This document shows positions 15,962 through 24,420 of a stretch of DNA of 64,000 nt, piece after piece. The stretch is taken from NCBI RefSeq assembly GCF_025642135.1, contig NZ_CP106793.1:5982001-6046000 (forward strand), read 5' to 3'. The position numbers were made by a program, and so were the translations under genes. The stretch's first letter is position 1; every line of letters starts with the position of its first letter. Source of the DNA: Streptomyces cynarae. GTDB lineage: Bacteria; Actinomycetota; Actinomycetes; Streptomycetales; Streptomycetaceae. The notes beneath the pieces were generated by a model, which saw only the letters and a list, made by a program, of their open reading frames with translations, ran no database searches and was not told the DNA's origin.

Positions 15962-16225
15962 GCGTCACCTCCGGACGCGGGCGCGGTGGGGGTGCGTCTC
16001 ATGCGTCACCTCCGGACGCGGGCGCGGTGGGGGTGCGTCTCATGCGTCACCTCCGGACGCGGGCGCGGTGGGGGTGCGTCTCATGCGTCACCTCCGGACG
16101 CGGGCGCGGTGGGGGTGCGTCTCATGCGTCACCTCCGGACGCGGGCGCGGTGGGGGTGCGTCTCATGCGTCACCTCCGGACGCGGGCGCGGTGCGGGAGC
16201 CTCTCATGCGTCACCTCCGGGCAGG
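15960..16225 (-). repeat. 41-bp tandem repeat duplicating the kinase-stop/regulator-start junction
   Basis: The unit begins at 15960, 16001, 16042, 16083, 16124 and 16165, with a partial seventh copy at 16206. The first five are identical; the sixth differs at a few bases near 16194-16201. On the coding (minus) strand each unit contains GGAGGTGACGC, an ATG and an overlapping TGA (ATGA). ATGs fall at 16207, 16166, 16125, 16084, 16043, 16002 and 15961. The unit is 14 codons plus stop minus a 4-bp overlap, exactly 41 bp, so the array reads as six chained 14-codon frames (consensus MRRTPTAPASGGDA) between the kinase stop and the regulator start. Confidence 0.95.
16163..16207 (-). CDS. First of six mini-ORFs in the 41-bp array (14 codons)
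   Basis: ATG 16207 overlaps the kinase stop (TGA 16206-16204) and has GGAGG six bases before it. It encodes MRGSRTAPASGGDA and stops at 16165-16163, overlapping the next ATG. Five more copies (MRRTPTAPASGGDA) follow at 16166-16122, 16125-16081, 16084-16040, 16043-15999 and 16002-15958, ending on the regulator start. The C-terminal GGDA matches the last four residues of the kinase, showing that the array arose from that junction. Translation is likely from the sites, but a function for the peptide is not claimed. Confidence 0.45.
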   Translation of the reverse strand: MRGSRTAPASGGDA

Positions 16226-17871
16226 GCGGTCTCGGCGGCCGGTGACGTCCGCGGCGCCGCAATGGCCGCCCCCACGGTAGGCAACGGCACCCGGGCCTCG
16301 AACTCCGCCCCGCCTCCGGGCGCCTCCGAGACCGTGAGGGTGCCGTCGTGGCGGCGTACCGTCTGGCGGACCAGGGCGAGGCCCAGGCCGCGGCCGCCCG
16401 GGGCGGTGGCGGGCTTCGTCGACCAGCCGCGTTCGAACACCGACTCCGCGTGCGCGGGGTCCACACCGTCCCCGGTGTCCGACACCCGCAGGACCAGGTC
16501 CGGGCCCTCCGTGTACGCGGTCACCGTCACCCGGGCGCCTACCGAGCCCTGGGCCGCGTCCACCGCGTTGTCGATCAGGTTGCCGAGGATCGTCACCAGG
16601 TCCCGGGAGGGGAGGGAGGGCGGCAGCAGACCGTCGTCGATGCTGCTGTCCTCCGACACCACCAGCTCCACGCCCCGCTCGTTCGCCTGCGCCGCCTTGC
16701 CGAGCAGCAGTGCCGCCAGCACCGGCTCGTTGACCGCTGCGACCACCTGGTCGGTGAGGGCCTGCGCCAGTTCCAGCTCGGCCGTGGCGAAGTCGACCGC
16801 CTGCTCGGCGCGGCCAAGCTCGATCAGTGAGACCACCGTGTGCAGCCGGTTCGCCGCCTCGTGCGCCTGGGAGCGCAGCGCCTGGGTGAAGCCGCGCTCC
16901 GAGTTCAGCTCGCCCGTCAGCGCCTGCAGCTCGGTCACGTCGCGCAGGGTGACGACGGTGCCCCGGCGTTCGCCGCCGGAGACCGGGGAGGTGTTCACCA
17001 CCAGGACCCGGGTCGCCGTCAGATGCACCTCGTCGACCCGGGGCTCGGAGGACAGCAGCGCGCCCGTCAGCGGGGCCGGCAGTCCGAGCTCCGCCACCGA
17101 GCGGCCCACCACCTCGCCGCTCACCCCGAGCAGCTCCCGGCCGCCGTCGTTGATCAGCGCCACCCGGAACTGGCCGTCCAGCATGAGCAGGCCCTCGCGC
17201 ACGGCGTGCAGGGCGGCCTGGTGGTAGTCGTGCATACGGCTCAGCTCGGTGGCGTTCATGCCGTGGGTGGAGCGGCGCAGCCGGGCGTTGATCACGTAGG
17301 TGCCGATGCCGCCCAGGAACAGCGCGCCGACCGCGACGCCGGCCATGGCGGTCACCTGGTCCTGGACCCGGGCCGTGACCGTCTCGATCTTGATGCCCGC
17401 GCTCACCAGGCCGACGATGCGGCCGTCGTCCCGGATGGGGGTGACCGCGCGCTCGGACGGGCCCAGCGTGCCGGTGTACTTCTCGGTGAAGGTCTCGCCC
17501 TTCAGCGCGCGCTCGATATGGCCGCGGAAGTGCTCGCCGATGCGCTGGGGGTTGGGGTGGGTCCAGCGGATGCCCTGGGGGTTCATGATCGTGACGAAGT
17601 CCACGCCCGTGTGCCGCTGCACCTGGAGCGCGTAGGGCTGGAGCGACCTCGTCGGGTCGGCGGTGCGGATCGCCGCCCGGACCGACGGGGAGTCCGCGAC
17701 CGAGCGGGCCACCGCCGTCGCCTGCCGGTCGGCCGCCTGGCGGGCCTGGCTGTGGTCGCTGACGTAGGTGAAGAGCGCGTACCCGGCGACGAGCACCGCG
17801 ATCAGCACGGCCTGCATGGCGAACAGCTGACCTGCGAGGCTGCGGGGTCTCGGTATGTGGGGCACACGCAT
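16204..17871 (-). CDS. CitA/DcuS-family sensor histidine kinase
   Basis: Encodes 555 residues. A membrane helix at about 17-36 is followed by a periplasmic Cache-type sensor (about 40-170), a second helix at about 173-194, a cytoplasmic PAS domain (about 215-310), a phospho-acceptor region with His337 in AHEAANRLH, and an HATPase domain (NLIDNAVDAA, DTGDGV, GGRGLGLALV). This order is that of citrate/C4-dicarboxylate sensors. Ligand is inferred from the family and from the adjacent divergent dctA. The stop overlaps the first ATG of the mini-ORF array leading to the regulator gene. Confidence 0.93.
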   Translation of the reverse strand: MRVPHIPRPRSLAGQLFAMQAVLIAVLVAGYALFTYVSDHSQARQAADRQATAVARSVADSPSVRAAIRTADPTRSLQPYALQVQRHTGVDFVTIMNPQGIRWTHPNPQRIGEHFRGHIERALKGETFTEKYTGTLGPSERAVTPIRDDGRIVGLVSAGIKIETVTARVQDQVTAMAGVAVGALFLGGIGTYVINARLRRSTHGMNATELSRMHDYHQAALHAVREGLLMLDGQFRVALINDGGRELLGVSGEVVGRSVAELGLPAPLTGALLSSEPRVDEVHLTATRVLVVNTSPVSGGERRGTVVTLRDVTELQALTGELNSERGFTQALRSQAHEAANRLHTVVSLIELGRAEQAVDFATAELELAQALTDQVVAAVNEPVLAALLLGKAAQANERGVELVVSEDSSIDDGLLPPSLPSRDLVTILGNLIDNAVDAAQGSVGARVTVTAYTEGPDLVLRVSDTGDGVDPAHAESVFERGWSTKPATAPGGRGLGLALVRQTVRRHDGTLTVSEAPGGGAEFEARVPLPTVGAAIAAPRTSPAAETALPGGDA

Positions 17872-17991
17872 GGGTTCAGTCTGCCTCGCCGTTCCCGCTC
17901 TCCGTATAAGCGAGAACTAAATGAACGGAAGGGTGACCGCCCTCACAGGGGCGGGAGATAGTCACCGCATCCCCCGGGGAGCGTGCGCCGC

Positions 17992-18075
17992 CTCCCGGAC
18001 CCCGGGAGTACACGCCCCGGATCACGGGAGTACACCTCCCGGAATCCCGGGACGACGCCTCCCGGACCCCGGGAG
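17992..18075. promoter_or_regulatory. Four palindromic dyads at about 22-bp spacing upstream of dctA
   Basis: Sites at 17992-18008, 18015-18030, 18036-18052 and 18059-18075. The first and fourth are identical (CTCCCGGACCCCGGGAG), the second and third are variants with the same CCCGG..CGGG core, and three are followed by TAC. The spacing is 22-23 bp, close to two helical turns, so bound proteins would line up on one face. The array lies in the 276-bp gap between the divergent kinase gene and dctA and is the best candidate for the response regulator binding region. Confidence 0.7.
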
Positions 18076-18147
18076 TACGCCTCCCGCCATCCCCCGGACG
18101 TGAGCCGCACGCCGGATCAACCGACGACGTCGTCGAGGAGGGCAGCC

Positions 18148-19539
18148 GTGGCCAGCACAGCCCGAACGGCACCTGCCGCGCCCGCAGCCAAGCGGGACCG
18201 CACCCACTATCTGTACATCGCCGTGATCGTCGCGGTGGCGCTCGGCATCGCCGTGGGCCTCGCCGCCCCCGATGCCGCGGTCCAGCTCAAGCCCCTCGGC
18301 ACCGGCTTCGTGAACCTGATCAAGATGATGATCTCGCCGATCATCTTCTGCACGATCGTGCTGGGCATCGGTTCGGTACGCAAGGCCGCCAAGGTCGGGG
18401 CCGTCGGCGGCATAGCCCTCGGCTACTTCCTGGTGATGTCCCTGGTGGCGCTCACCATCGGCCTGGTGGTGGGGAACGTCCTGCACCCGGGTGAGGGCCT
18501 GCACCTGACGAACGCGATCAAGCAGGCGGGCCACGCGCAGGTGTCGTCCGACGCTCTGCCGCCGGTCGACTTCGCACTCTCGATCATCCCGACGACGTTC
18601 GTCTCCGCCTTCACCGAGGGCCAGGTCCTGCAGACCCTGCTCGTCGCGCTCCTCGCCGGGTTCGCCCTGCAGGCCATGGGTTCCGTCGGCACGCCGGTGC
18701 TGCGTGGCATCGAGCACATCCAGCGGCTCGTCTTCCGCATCCTCGCCATGGTGATGTGGGCCGCGCCGATCGGTGCCTTCGGTGCGATCGCCGCCGTCGT
18801 GGGCTCCTCCGGCCTGGCCGCGCTCAAGAGCCTTGCCGTGCTGATGCTCGGCTTCTACATCACCTGCGTCCTGTTCGTCTTCGTCGTGCTCGGAGCGGTG
18901 CTGCGCATCGTCTCGGGCCTGAACATCTTCTCGCTGCTGAAGTACCTGGCCCGTGAGTTCCTGCTGATCCTGTCCACCTCCTCCTCCGAGTCCGCCCTGC
19001 CGCGGCTCATCGCGAAGATGGAGCACCTGGGCGTCAGCAAGCCGGTGGTCGGCATCACCGTCCCGACCGGCTACTCCTTCAACCTCGACGGCACCATGAT
19101 CTACATGACCATGGCGTCGCTCTACATCGCCGACGCGCTGGGCACGCCGATGTCCGTCGGCGAGCAGATCCCGCTGCTGCTCTTCCTCCTCGTCGCCTCC
19201 AAGGGCGCGGCGGGCGTCAGCGGCGCCGGCCTCGCCACGCTGGCCGGTGGTCTGCAGTCGCACAAGCCCGCGCTGGTCGACGGCGTCGGCCTGATCGTCG
19301 GCATCGACCGCTTCATGAGCGAGGCACGCGCCCTGACGAACTTCGCGGGCAACGCCGTGGCCACGGTCCTGATCGGCACCTGGACCAAGGAGATCGACAA
19401 GGAGCGGGTGCGGCAGGTGCTCGCCGGGCAGCTGCCCTTCGACGAGACCACGCTGCTGGACGAGGGCCACTCGGCGGTCCCGGTCGACGAGGCCGAGGCG
19501 GCCGGGCAGGACGGCGACAAGGAGCTGGCCAAGGCGTAG
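18148..19539 (+). CDS. dctA: Dicarboxylate/amino acid:cation symporter (DctA type)
   Basis: Encodes 463 residues from GTG 18148 behind GAGGAGGG. It belongs to the glutamate/C4-dicarboxylate symporter family, importing succinate, fumarate or malate with cations through the inner membrane. Motifs include the serine-rich re-entrant loop STSSSESALPR (about 271-281) and NLDGTMIYM in the transport core; eight hydrophobic segments are evident. The C-terminus is acidic. Position next to the CitA/CitB-type genes and behind the dyad array suggests induction by extracellular dicarboxylate. Substrate choice between dicarboxylate and amino acid is inferred from context. Confidence 0.9.
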   Translation: MASTARTAPAAPAAKRDRTHYLYIAVIVAVALGIAVGLAAPDAAVQLKPLGTGFVNLIKMMISPIIFCTIVLGIGSVRKAAKVGAVGGIALGYFLVMSLVALTIGLVVGNVLHPGEGLHLTNAIKQAGHAQVSSDALPPVDFALSIIPTTFVSAFTEGQVLQTLLVALLAGFALQAMGSVGTPVLRGIEHIQRLVFRILAMVMWAAPIGAFGAIAAVVGSSGLAALKSLAVLMLGFYITCVLFVFVVLGAVLRIVSGLNIFSLLKYLAREFLLILSTSSSESALPRLIAKMEHLGVSKPVVGITVPTGYSFNLDGTMIYMTMASLYIADALGTPMSVGEQIPLLLFLLVASKGAAGVSGAGLATLAGGLQSHKPALVDGVGLIVGIDRFMSEARALTNFAGNAVATVLIGTWTKEIDKERVRQVLAGQLPFDETTLLDEGHSAVPVDEAEAAGQDGDKELAKA

Positions 19540-19603
19540 GCGCTCCGCTGGTGGGGCGGTCCGGCAGCTGCGGGCCGTCCGTGGCCGGTCGCGCACCTTC
19601 CCC

Positions 19604-19676
19604 GCGCCCCTTGAGGGGCGCCACTCACCCCGAGCGGTCGAGCCTCCCCCCGTGGGCTCGGCCGCTCGGCCTTTTC
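19604..19676. terminator. Two hairpins between dctA and the convergent TetR gene
   Basis: GCGCCCC/GGGGCGC (19604-19621, 4-nt loop) and CCGAGCGG/CCGCTCGG (19630-19669) with an inner GAGCC/GGCTC stem, the latter followed by CTTTT. They would terminate dctA and, in reverse, the TetR gene. Confidence 0.75.
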
Positions 19677-19692
19677 CGTTTCCGGGCGGTCT

Positions 19693-20310
19693 TCAGCCGC
19701 TCAGCTTCGCCACCAGCTCGCCGGCCCGCTCGGCGGGCACCCCCGCCGCGGTCAGCAGTGTGACCGCGGCGGAGCCGCCCGCCTCCCGCGCCGCCAGCAG
19801 GCCGTCGTTCACCGCCTCCATCAGTGCGATCAGCATCTGCTCGTGCACATACGCCAGCGCCTGCGGCGGCAGCGGCGATGCGAAGACGCCCTGCTCCAGA
19901 CCGCGCGCCAGGATCTCCGTACACGCCTTGCGGACCGGTGCCAGCCGGTCGCGGATGCCCTGCACGGTGACGCTGCGCTGGGCCAGCGCCACCAGGATCC
20001 GGTAGCGGTCGGCGACCTCCCACACCGTGAGCACCGAGCGGGCCAGCGCCTCGGCCGGGTCCGTGACGCCCTCACGGCCCGCCGCGTGCGCCGCCGCCAC
20101 CGCCTCCACCGCGCCGTCGACAAGGGTGCTGATCAGCGCCTCACGGCTCGGGAAGTGCCCGTACACCGTGCGCCGTACGACGCCCGCGGCCCGGGCGATC
20201 TGGTCCATGGACGCGTCCGGGTCGCGCAGCAGCTCGGCCAGCGCGACATCCAGGATGCGGCGGCGGTTTACATCGGCCCGGCTGGCGTTACCCGTGGTCA
20301 TGGCTGCCAT
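19693..20310 (-). CDS. TetR family repressor of the adjacent MFS exporter
   Basis: Encodes 205 residues from ATG 20310 (ATG 20301, MTTGNAS, is an alternative three codons later). The helix-turn-helix MDQIARAAGVVRRTVYGHF is at about residues 34-52; the C-terminal domain resembles drug-binding TetR proteins. It is divergent from an MFS exporter, and the gap between them holds three copies of the dyad TTGCACA-N4-TGTGCAA. Such an arrangement nearly always means that the regulator represses both genes and is released by an exported compound. The inducer is not evident. Confidence 0.9.
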   Translation of the reverse strand: MAAMTTGNASRADVNRRRILDVALAELLRDPDASMDQIARAAGVVRRTVYGHFPSREALISTLVDGAVEAVAAAHAAGREGVTDPAEALARSVLTVWEVADRYRILVALAQRSVTVQGIRDRLAPVRKACTEILARGLEQGVFASPLPPQALAYVHEQMLIALMEAVNDGLLAAREAGGSAAVTLLTAAGVPAERAGELVAKLSG

Positions 20311-20365
20311 TGTGCACGGCCCGCGTGATGTCCGTACGCCTCCACAGGGCCTCCACCTCCTCCAT

Positions 20366-20428
20366 TTGCACACAGCTGTGCAATGCCGTATCTTGCACAG
20401 TGTTGTGCAGTTGCACGGTGATGTGCAA
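20366..20428. promoter_or_regulatory. Three TTGCACA-N4-TGTGCAA operators
   Basis: Sites at 20366-20383 (perfect arms), 20393-20410 and 20411-20428 (one mismatch each), with an isolated half-site TGTGCAC at 20434-20440. They lie between the TetR start (20310) and the MFS start (20478), overlapping the expected promoters. Arms, spacer and repeat number support cooperative binding by the TetR protein. Confidence 0.85.
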
Positions 20429-20477
20429 GTCGCTGTGCACGTCATGGGCGATGGAGGAGAGAGGAAGGCCCGCACTC

Positions 20478-22157
20478 ATGCGTCTCGTCATGAACGAACC
20501 GGTCGAGAGGACGGACCGGCCCTACCCCAGGCGCTGGTGGGCGCTGCTCGTGCTCTGCCTGAGCCTGCTGATCATCGTGATGGCGAACACCGCCCTCACC
20601 GTCGCCGCCCCCGACATGACCCGCGACCTCGGCCTGTCCAGCGCCGACCTGCAGTGGGTCATCGACGGCTACACCGTCCCGTACGCGGCGCTGATGCTGC
20701 TGCTCGGCGCGATCGGCGACAAGTACAGCCGACGCGGGGCGCTGGTCCTCGGGCTCGTCGTCTTCGGCGGCGGCGCCGTCTTCGGCTACCTCGCCGACAG
20801 CGCCGCCACCGTGATCGCGGCGCGAGCCGTGATGGGCGTCGGCGCCGCGCTGATCATGCCCGCCACGCTCTCCCTGCTCGCCGCGACCTTCCCGCGCGCC
20901 GAACGCGCCAAGGCGATCACCCTGTGGACCGCGACCGCGGGGCTCGCCATCGCGGCCGGACCGGTCGTCGCAGGAGCCCTGCTCAAGGACCACGGCTGGT
21001 CCTCGACCTTCCTGATCAACGTGCCGATCGCCGCCGTGGCCCTGGTCGCCGCCTTCGTCCTGGTCCCGCCGTCCAGGGCCGCCCACCACGACCGGATCGA
21101 CATCGTCGGCGGGCTGCTGTCGGTGGTCTGGGTCGGCTCGCTCGTCTACATGATCATCGAGGGGCCGCACTTCGGTTGGGGCGCCAAGGCCGTCACGGCC
21201 GCCGTGGTCGCGGGAGTCGGCCTCGTGCTGTTCGTCGCCTGGGAGCTGCGCCACCCGCGCCCGGTCCTGGACGTGCGCCGCTTCGCCCACCGCCGCTTCG
21301 CCGGCTCCAACCTCGCCGTCGCGCTGTTCTTCCTGGCGGTCTTCGGCGCGTTCTACTACCTCACCCAGCACCTGCAGTTCGTCCTCGGCTACGACGCCCT
21401 GCAGACCGGTGTGCGCATGCTGCCGCTCGCGGGAGCCGTGTTCGTGGGCTCGGCGCTGACCGGGTTCCTCACCCCGCGCGTCGGCATGAGGATCACCGTC
21501 ACCGCGGGCATGGTCGGCGGCACGGCGGCGCTCGCGCTGCTCACCCGCGTCGACGCCGGATCCACCTACGGCGACTTCGTGCTGCCCCTGGTGATCCTGG
21601 GCCTCGCGATCGGCCTCGCGCTCTCGCCCTGCACCGACGCGATCATGGGTGCGTTCCCGGAGTCCGAGCTGGGCGTGGGCGGCGCCGTCAACGACACCTC
21701 CCTCGAACTCGGCGGCTCGCTCGGCATCGCCCTCCTCGGTTCGGTGCTCGCCAACTCCTACTCGTCGCACCTGGCGGACGCCACCGCGGGCAGCCGGCTC
21801 CCGGCGAACACGCTGGACACCGCGCAGGACTCCGTCGGCGCCGGATACGCGGTGGCGCAGGGCATCGGCGACAAGGCCCGGCAGCTCGCCGAGCAGGCCG
21901 CACACGCGGGCAGCGCCCAGCAGGCCGCACAGCTCAAGGCGCAGGCCGGCCAGCTCACGGACGGCGCCCGGCAGATGGCCGACGCGGTCGGCTCGTCCTT
22001 CGCGGACGCCGTCGCCCACACCAGCCTGGTCGGCGCGGTGATCCTCGGAGCAGGCACCGTCCTGGTCGCCGCGCTGCTGCCGCGCAGGGACCGCCCCGCG
22101 CAGCCCGCCGAGGAGCAGGCCGAAGAGCGGGAACTCGTGACCGCCGAACGCCACTGA
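20478..22157 (+). CDS. MFS drug exporter, DHA2 (14-helix) family
   Basis: Encodes 559 residues from ATG 20478 behind GAGGAAGG. The length, about 14 hydrophobic segments and the motif GAIGDKYSRRGALVLG between helices 2 and 3 identify the EmrB/QacA-like proton-driven exporters. The region LGVGGAVNDTSLELGGSLG matches the family's motif in the later helices. A soluble Ala/Gln-rich segment (about 455-515, ARQLAEQAAHAGSAQQAAQ) lies before the last helix. Likely role is efflux of a toxic or self-made compound, controlled by the divergent TetR repressor through the operators at 20366-20428. Confidence 0.92.
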   Translation: MRLVMNEPVERTDRPYPRRWWALLVLCLSLLIIVMANTALTVAAPDMTRDLGLSSADLQWVIDGYTVPYAALMLLLGAIGDKYSRRGALVLGLVVFGGGAVFGYLADSAATVIAARAVMGVGAALIMPATLSLLAATFPRAERAKAITLWTATAGLAIAAGPVVAGALLKDHGWSSTFLINVPIAAVALVAAFVLVPPSRAAHHDRIDIVGGLLSVVWVGSLVYMIIEGPHFGWGAKAVTAAVVAGVGLVLFVAWELRHPRPVLDVRRFAHRRFAGSNLAVALFFLAVFGAFYYLTQHLQFVLGYDALQTGVRMLPLAGAVFVGSALTGFLTPRVGMRITVTAGMVGGTAALALLTRVDAGSTYGDFVLPLVILGLAIGLALSPCTDAIMGAFPESELGVGGAVNDTSLELGGSLGIALLGSVLANSYSSHLADATAGSRLPANTLDTAQDSVGAGYAVAQGIGDKARQLAEQAAHAGSAQQAAQLKAQAGQLTDGARQMADAVGSSFADAVAHTSLVGAVILGAGTVLVAALLPRRDRPAQPAEEQAEERELVTAERH

Positions 22158-22210
22158 CCTCGACGGGAACCCCGCGCCCTGCCCCCACGTCTCGTAGGAC
22201 ATGCACTACC

Positions 22211-22239
22211 GTGCCGTGCCGGAACGACCGGCACGGCAC
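22211..22239 (+). terminator. Perfect 12-bp stem hairpin after the MFS gene
   Basis: GTGCCGTGCCGG (22211-22222) pairs fully with CCGGCACGGCAC (22228-22239) around AACGA. It lies 54 bp after the MFS stop and 25 bp before the DUF2127 start, so it could also sit in that gene's leader. Confidence 0.75.
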
Positions 22240-22263
22240 CTTCATGCGGGAGGCACGGGGGCA

Positions 22264-23034
22264 ATGAAGATCGACTGGGACCGGCGCACCTGCGCGCGCC
22301 GCGGTCATGTGACCTACGCGCCGGACGACCCCCGGCTGCGGCTCCGGCTGCACGCCCAGACCGCACTCGGGGACGTGTGGCGCTGCCTGCGCTGCGGGGA
22401 CTTCGTGCTCGGCGAGCCGCGCGGCTCGGGACCGGCCGGCGACGCCCCGCTCGTGCCGCGCGGCAAGGTGCTGCGCGACCTGTTCATCCTGCGCTTCCTG
22501 GCGATCGAGCGGGCCGTTCGCGGGGTGTTCATCGTGCTGGTCGCGGTGGCGGTGTGGAGGTTCAGCAACAGCCAGGACGCGGTGCGGCGGCTGTTCAACG
22601 AGTACCTGGAGGTCTTCCGGCCGGTCTTCCGGCACTTCCACTACGACCTCGACCACTCGCCCGTGGTCGGCACCATCCAGAAGTCCTTCGGCTACCGGCA
22701 CTCCACGCTGATCCTGGTGGCCGGGCTGCTGCTGGCGTACGCGCTGATCGAGCTGGTCGAGGCGGTCGGACTCTGGTACGCCAAGCGCTGGGCGGAGTAC
22801 CTGACGGTCGTCGCCACCGCGGCCTTCCTGCCGCTGGAGGTGTACGAACTCACCGAGCACATCAGCGGCCTGAAGATCGCGACACTGGTCCTCAACATCC
22901 TCGCGGTCCTCTACATCGCGTTCGCCAAGCGCCTTTTCGGGCTGCGCGGCGGCCGCAAGGCGTTCGAGGAGGAGCGGCGGAGCGCCTCCCTGCTGGAGGT
23001 GGAGGAGTCGGCCGGGGTCCTGCTCACGCCCTGA
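22264..23034 (+). CDS. DUF2127 family membrane protein
   Basis: Encodes 256 residues from ATG 22264. The N-terminus has a small zinc-ribbon-like pair CLRCGD plus an earlier Cys and His (TCARRGH), which could bind a metal. Hydrophobic segments lie at about residues 83-101, 148-170, 182-200 and 205-220, with a charged linker between the first and second. The C-terminal membrane part (LLLAYALIELVEAVGLWYAKRWAEY) is characteristic of DUF2127. Function is unknown. It stands between an MFS gene and a convergent hydrolase gene with no obvious link to either. Confidence 0.75.
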   Translation: MKIDWDRRTCARRGHVTYAPDDPRLRLRLHAQTALGDVWRCLRCGDFVLGEPRGSGPAGDAPLVPRGKVLRDLFILRFLAIERAVRGVFIVLVAVAVWRFSNSQDAVRRLFNEYLEVFRPVFRHFHYDLDHSPVVGTIQKSFGYRHSTLILVAGLLLAYALIELVEAVGLWYAKRWAEYLTVVATAAFLPLEVYELTEHISGLKIATLVLNILAVLYIAFAKRLFGLRGGRKAFEEERRSASLLEVEESAGVLLTP

Positions 23035-23088
23035 ACCGTCCCGGTCGGCCCGGCGGCCCCGCCGCCGGACCGTCCCTGCCCGGGCGTC

Positions 23089-24240
23089 TCATGACGTACC
23101 GGCCGCGTAGCGCCAGAAGTCGCGCATCAGGGCGGGCGGGGTCGGGCTCTCCATCGCGCGCTGGGTGAGCAGGATCGCGACCGTCCCGGTGGCCGGGACG
23201 ACGTGGGCGCTGGTGCCGGTGCCGCCGATCCAGCCGTAGCGGCCGGGGACGGTCCAGGGATCGGAGGCCGCGATGTCCACCGAGCCGCCGTAGCCCCAGC
23301 CCTGCCCCTCGAGGAAGAGGGCGGCCCTCGCGCGCTGCGCCGGGGTGAGCTGGTCGGTGGTCATCCGGCGCACCGACTCCGTGGCGAGGACACGGCGGCC
23401 GTCGGGCGTGGTCCCGCCGGCCAGCAGCATGCGGGCGAAGGCCAGCCAGTCGGCGGCCGTACCGGCGAGGCCGCCCCCGCCGGACGGGAACGCCGGCAGG
23501 CTGCTCCAGCCGCCGTCCGGGGTGTCGATGGCCTCCAGGCCGTCCGTGCCGTCGGGGCGGTAGGCGGTGGTGAGGCGATGGCGCTTGGCGGCCGGCACCT
23601 CGAAGGCGGTGTCGGACATGCCCAGCGGCTCGAGGATCCGCTCGGCCAGCACCTCGGGCAGCGGACGGCCGGTCGCCCGGGCGATCAGCACGCCCTGGAG
23701 GTCGGAGCACGTGTGATAGAGCCAGGCCTCGCCCGGCTGGTACAGCAGCGGGAGGCGGGCCAGCTCGGCGACCCAGGTGTCCGGGTCGGGGAGGGCGCCC
23801 GGATCCGCGCCGGGCCGCTGCACCTCGAACAGGGCCTTGACCTGGGGCAGGGAGAAGTCCGACGGGAAGCCGTACCCCGCGCGGAAGGTCAGCAGGTCCT
23901 GGACCGTGATCTGCCGGGAGGCGGGCACCACGTCGTCGAGCGGACCGGCGGGGGTGCGCACCACGGTGGGGTGCGCCAGCTCCGGGATCCACACGGCGAC
24001 CGGGGCGTCGAGGGCGAGGGTGCCGTCCTCCACGAGGGTCATCACGGCGGCGGCCACGAGGGGCTTGGTGATCGAGGCGAGGCGGAAGATCGCATCGGGC
24101 GGCATCGGCTGCGCGCCGGTGGCGTCCAGCGAGCCGACCGCCGCGGTCTCCGTGCGGCCGTGCCGCTCCACCAGGGCCACGGCGCCCGGCGCCCAGTCCT
24201 TGTCGATGTACGTCTTCACGAGGTGGTGCAGGGTGGTCAT
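23089..24240 (-). CDS. Beta-lactamase-fold serine hydrolase (class C / family VIII esterase type)
   Basis: Encodes 383 residues. The nucleophile motif SITK (Ser56, Lys59) in FRLASITKP, and Tyr175 in the segment WLYHTCSDLQG, define the class C beta-lactamase/esterase fold. The third motif is GGTGTSAHV near the C-terminus. No signal peptide is seen, so it is probably a cytoplasmic esterase or peptidase rather than a resistance enzyme. Start ATG 24240 was preferred to an upstream ATG (24306) that would add 22 low-complexity residues; the ribosome site is weak. Divergent from the MerR gene. Confidence 0.85.
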   Translation of the reverse strand: MTTLHHLVKTYIDKDWAPGAVALVERHGRTETAAVGSLDATGAQPMPPDAIFRLASITKPLVAAAVMTLVEDGTLALDAPVAVWIPELAHPTVVRTPAGPLDDVVPASRQITVQDLLTFRAGYGFPSDFSLPQVKALFEVQRPGADPGALPDPDTWVAELARLPLLYQPGEAWLYHTCSDLQGVLIARATGRPLPEVLAERILEPLGMSDTAFEVPAAKRHRLTTAYRPDGTDGLEAIDTPDGGWSSLPAFPSGGGGLAGTAADWLAFARMLLAGGTTPDGRRVLATESVRRMTTDQLTPAQRARAALFLEGQGWGYGGSVDIAASDPWTVPGRYGWIGGTGTSAHVVPATGTVAILLTQRAMESPTPPALMRDFWRYAAGTS

Positions 24241-24382
24241 GGGTCCGTCCGTCCGCCGTCGCCGAGTCCTGTCACAGATGAGACCGCCGGGGCGGGCCGG
24301 AGTCATCGGTGCGCGCCGGGGGAGTGGCGGGATTTTTCCCGGGGCCCGCGTGACCGTCTGCGGCGTCGCCTTGCCTGCGGCC

Positions 24383-24413
24383 TTGCCCTGACGTCGGCGT
24401 CAAGGACTACCGT
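24383..24413 (+). promoter_or_regulatory. MerR-type promoter with 19-bp spacer
   Basis: TTGCCC (24383-24388) and TACCGT (24408-24413) are separated by exactly 19 bp, the long spacer typical of MerR-controlled promoters. Inside it CCTGACG and CGTCAAGG form the dyad expected for MerR binding. The -10 box ends 7 bp before the merR ATG (24421), so the transcript is probably leaderless. Confidence 0.75.
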
Positions 24414-24420
24414 CGCGGAC

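Noticed and set aside
15960..16225. CRISPR-like array
   Set aside because: Regular 41-bp repeats are present but there are no unique spacers; the units are contiguous and correspond to a duplicated start/stop junction.
23089..24240. Beta-lactam resistance gene
   Set aside because: No signal peptide and the Tyr motif resembles family VIII esterases; a resistance role is not supported.
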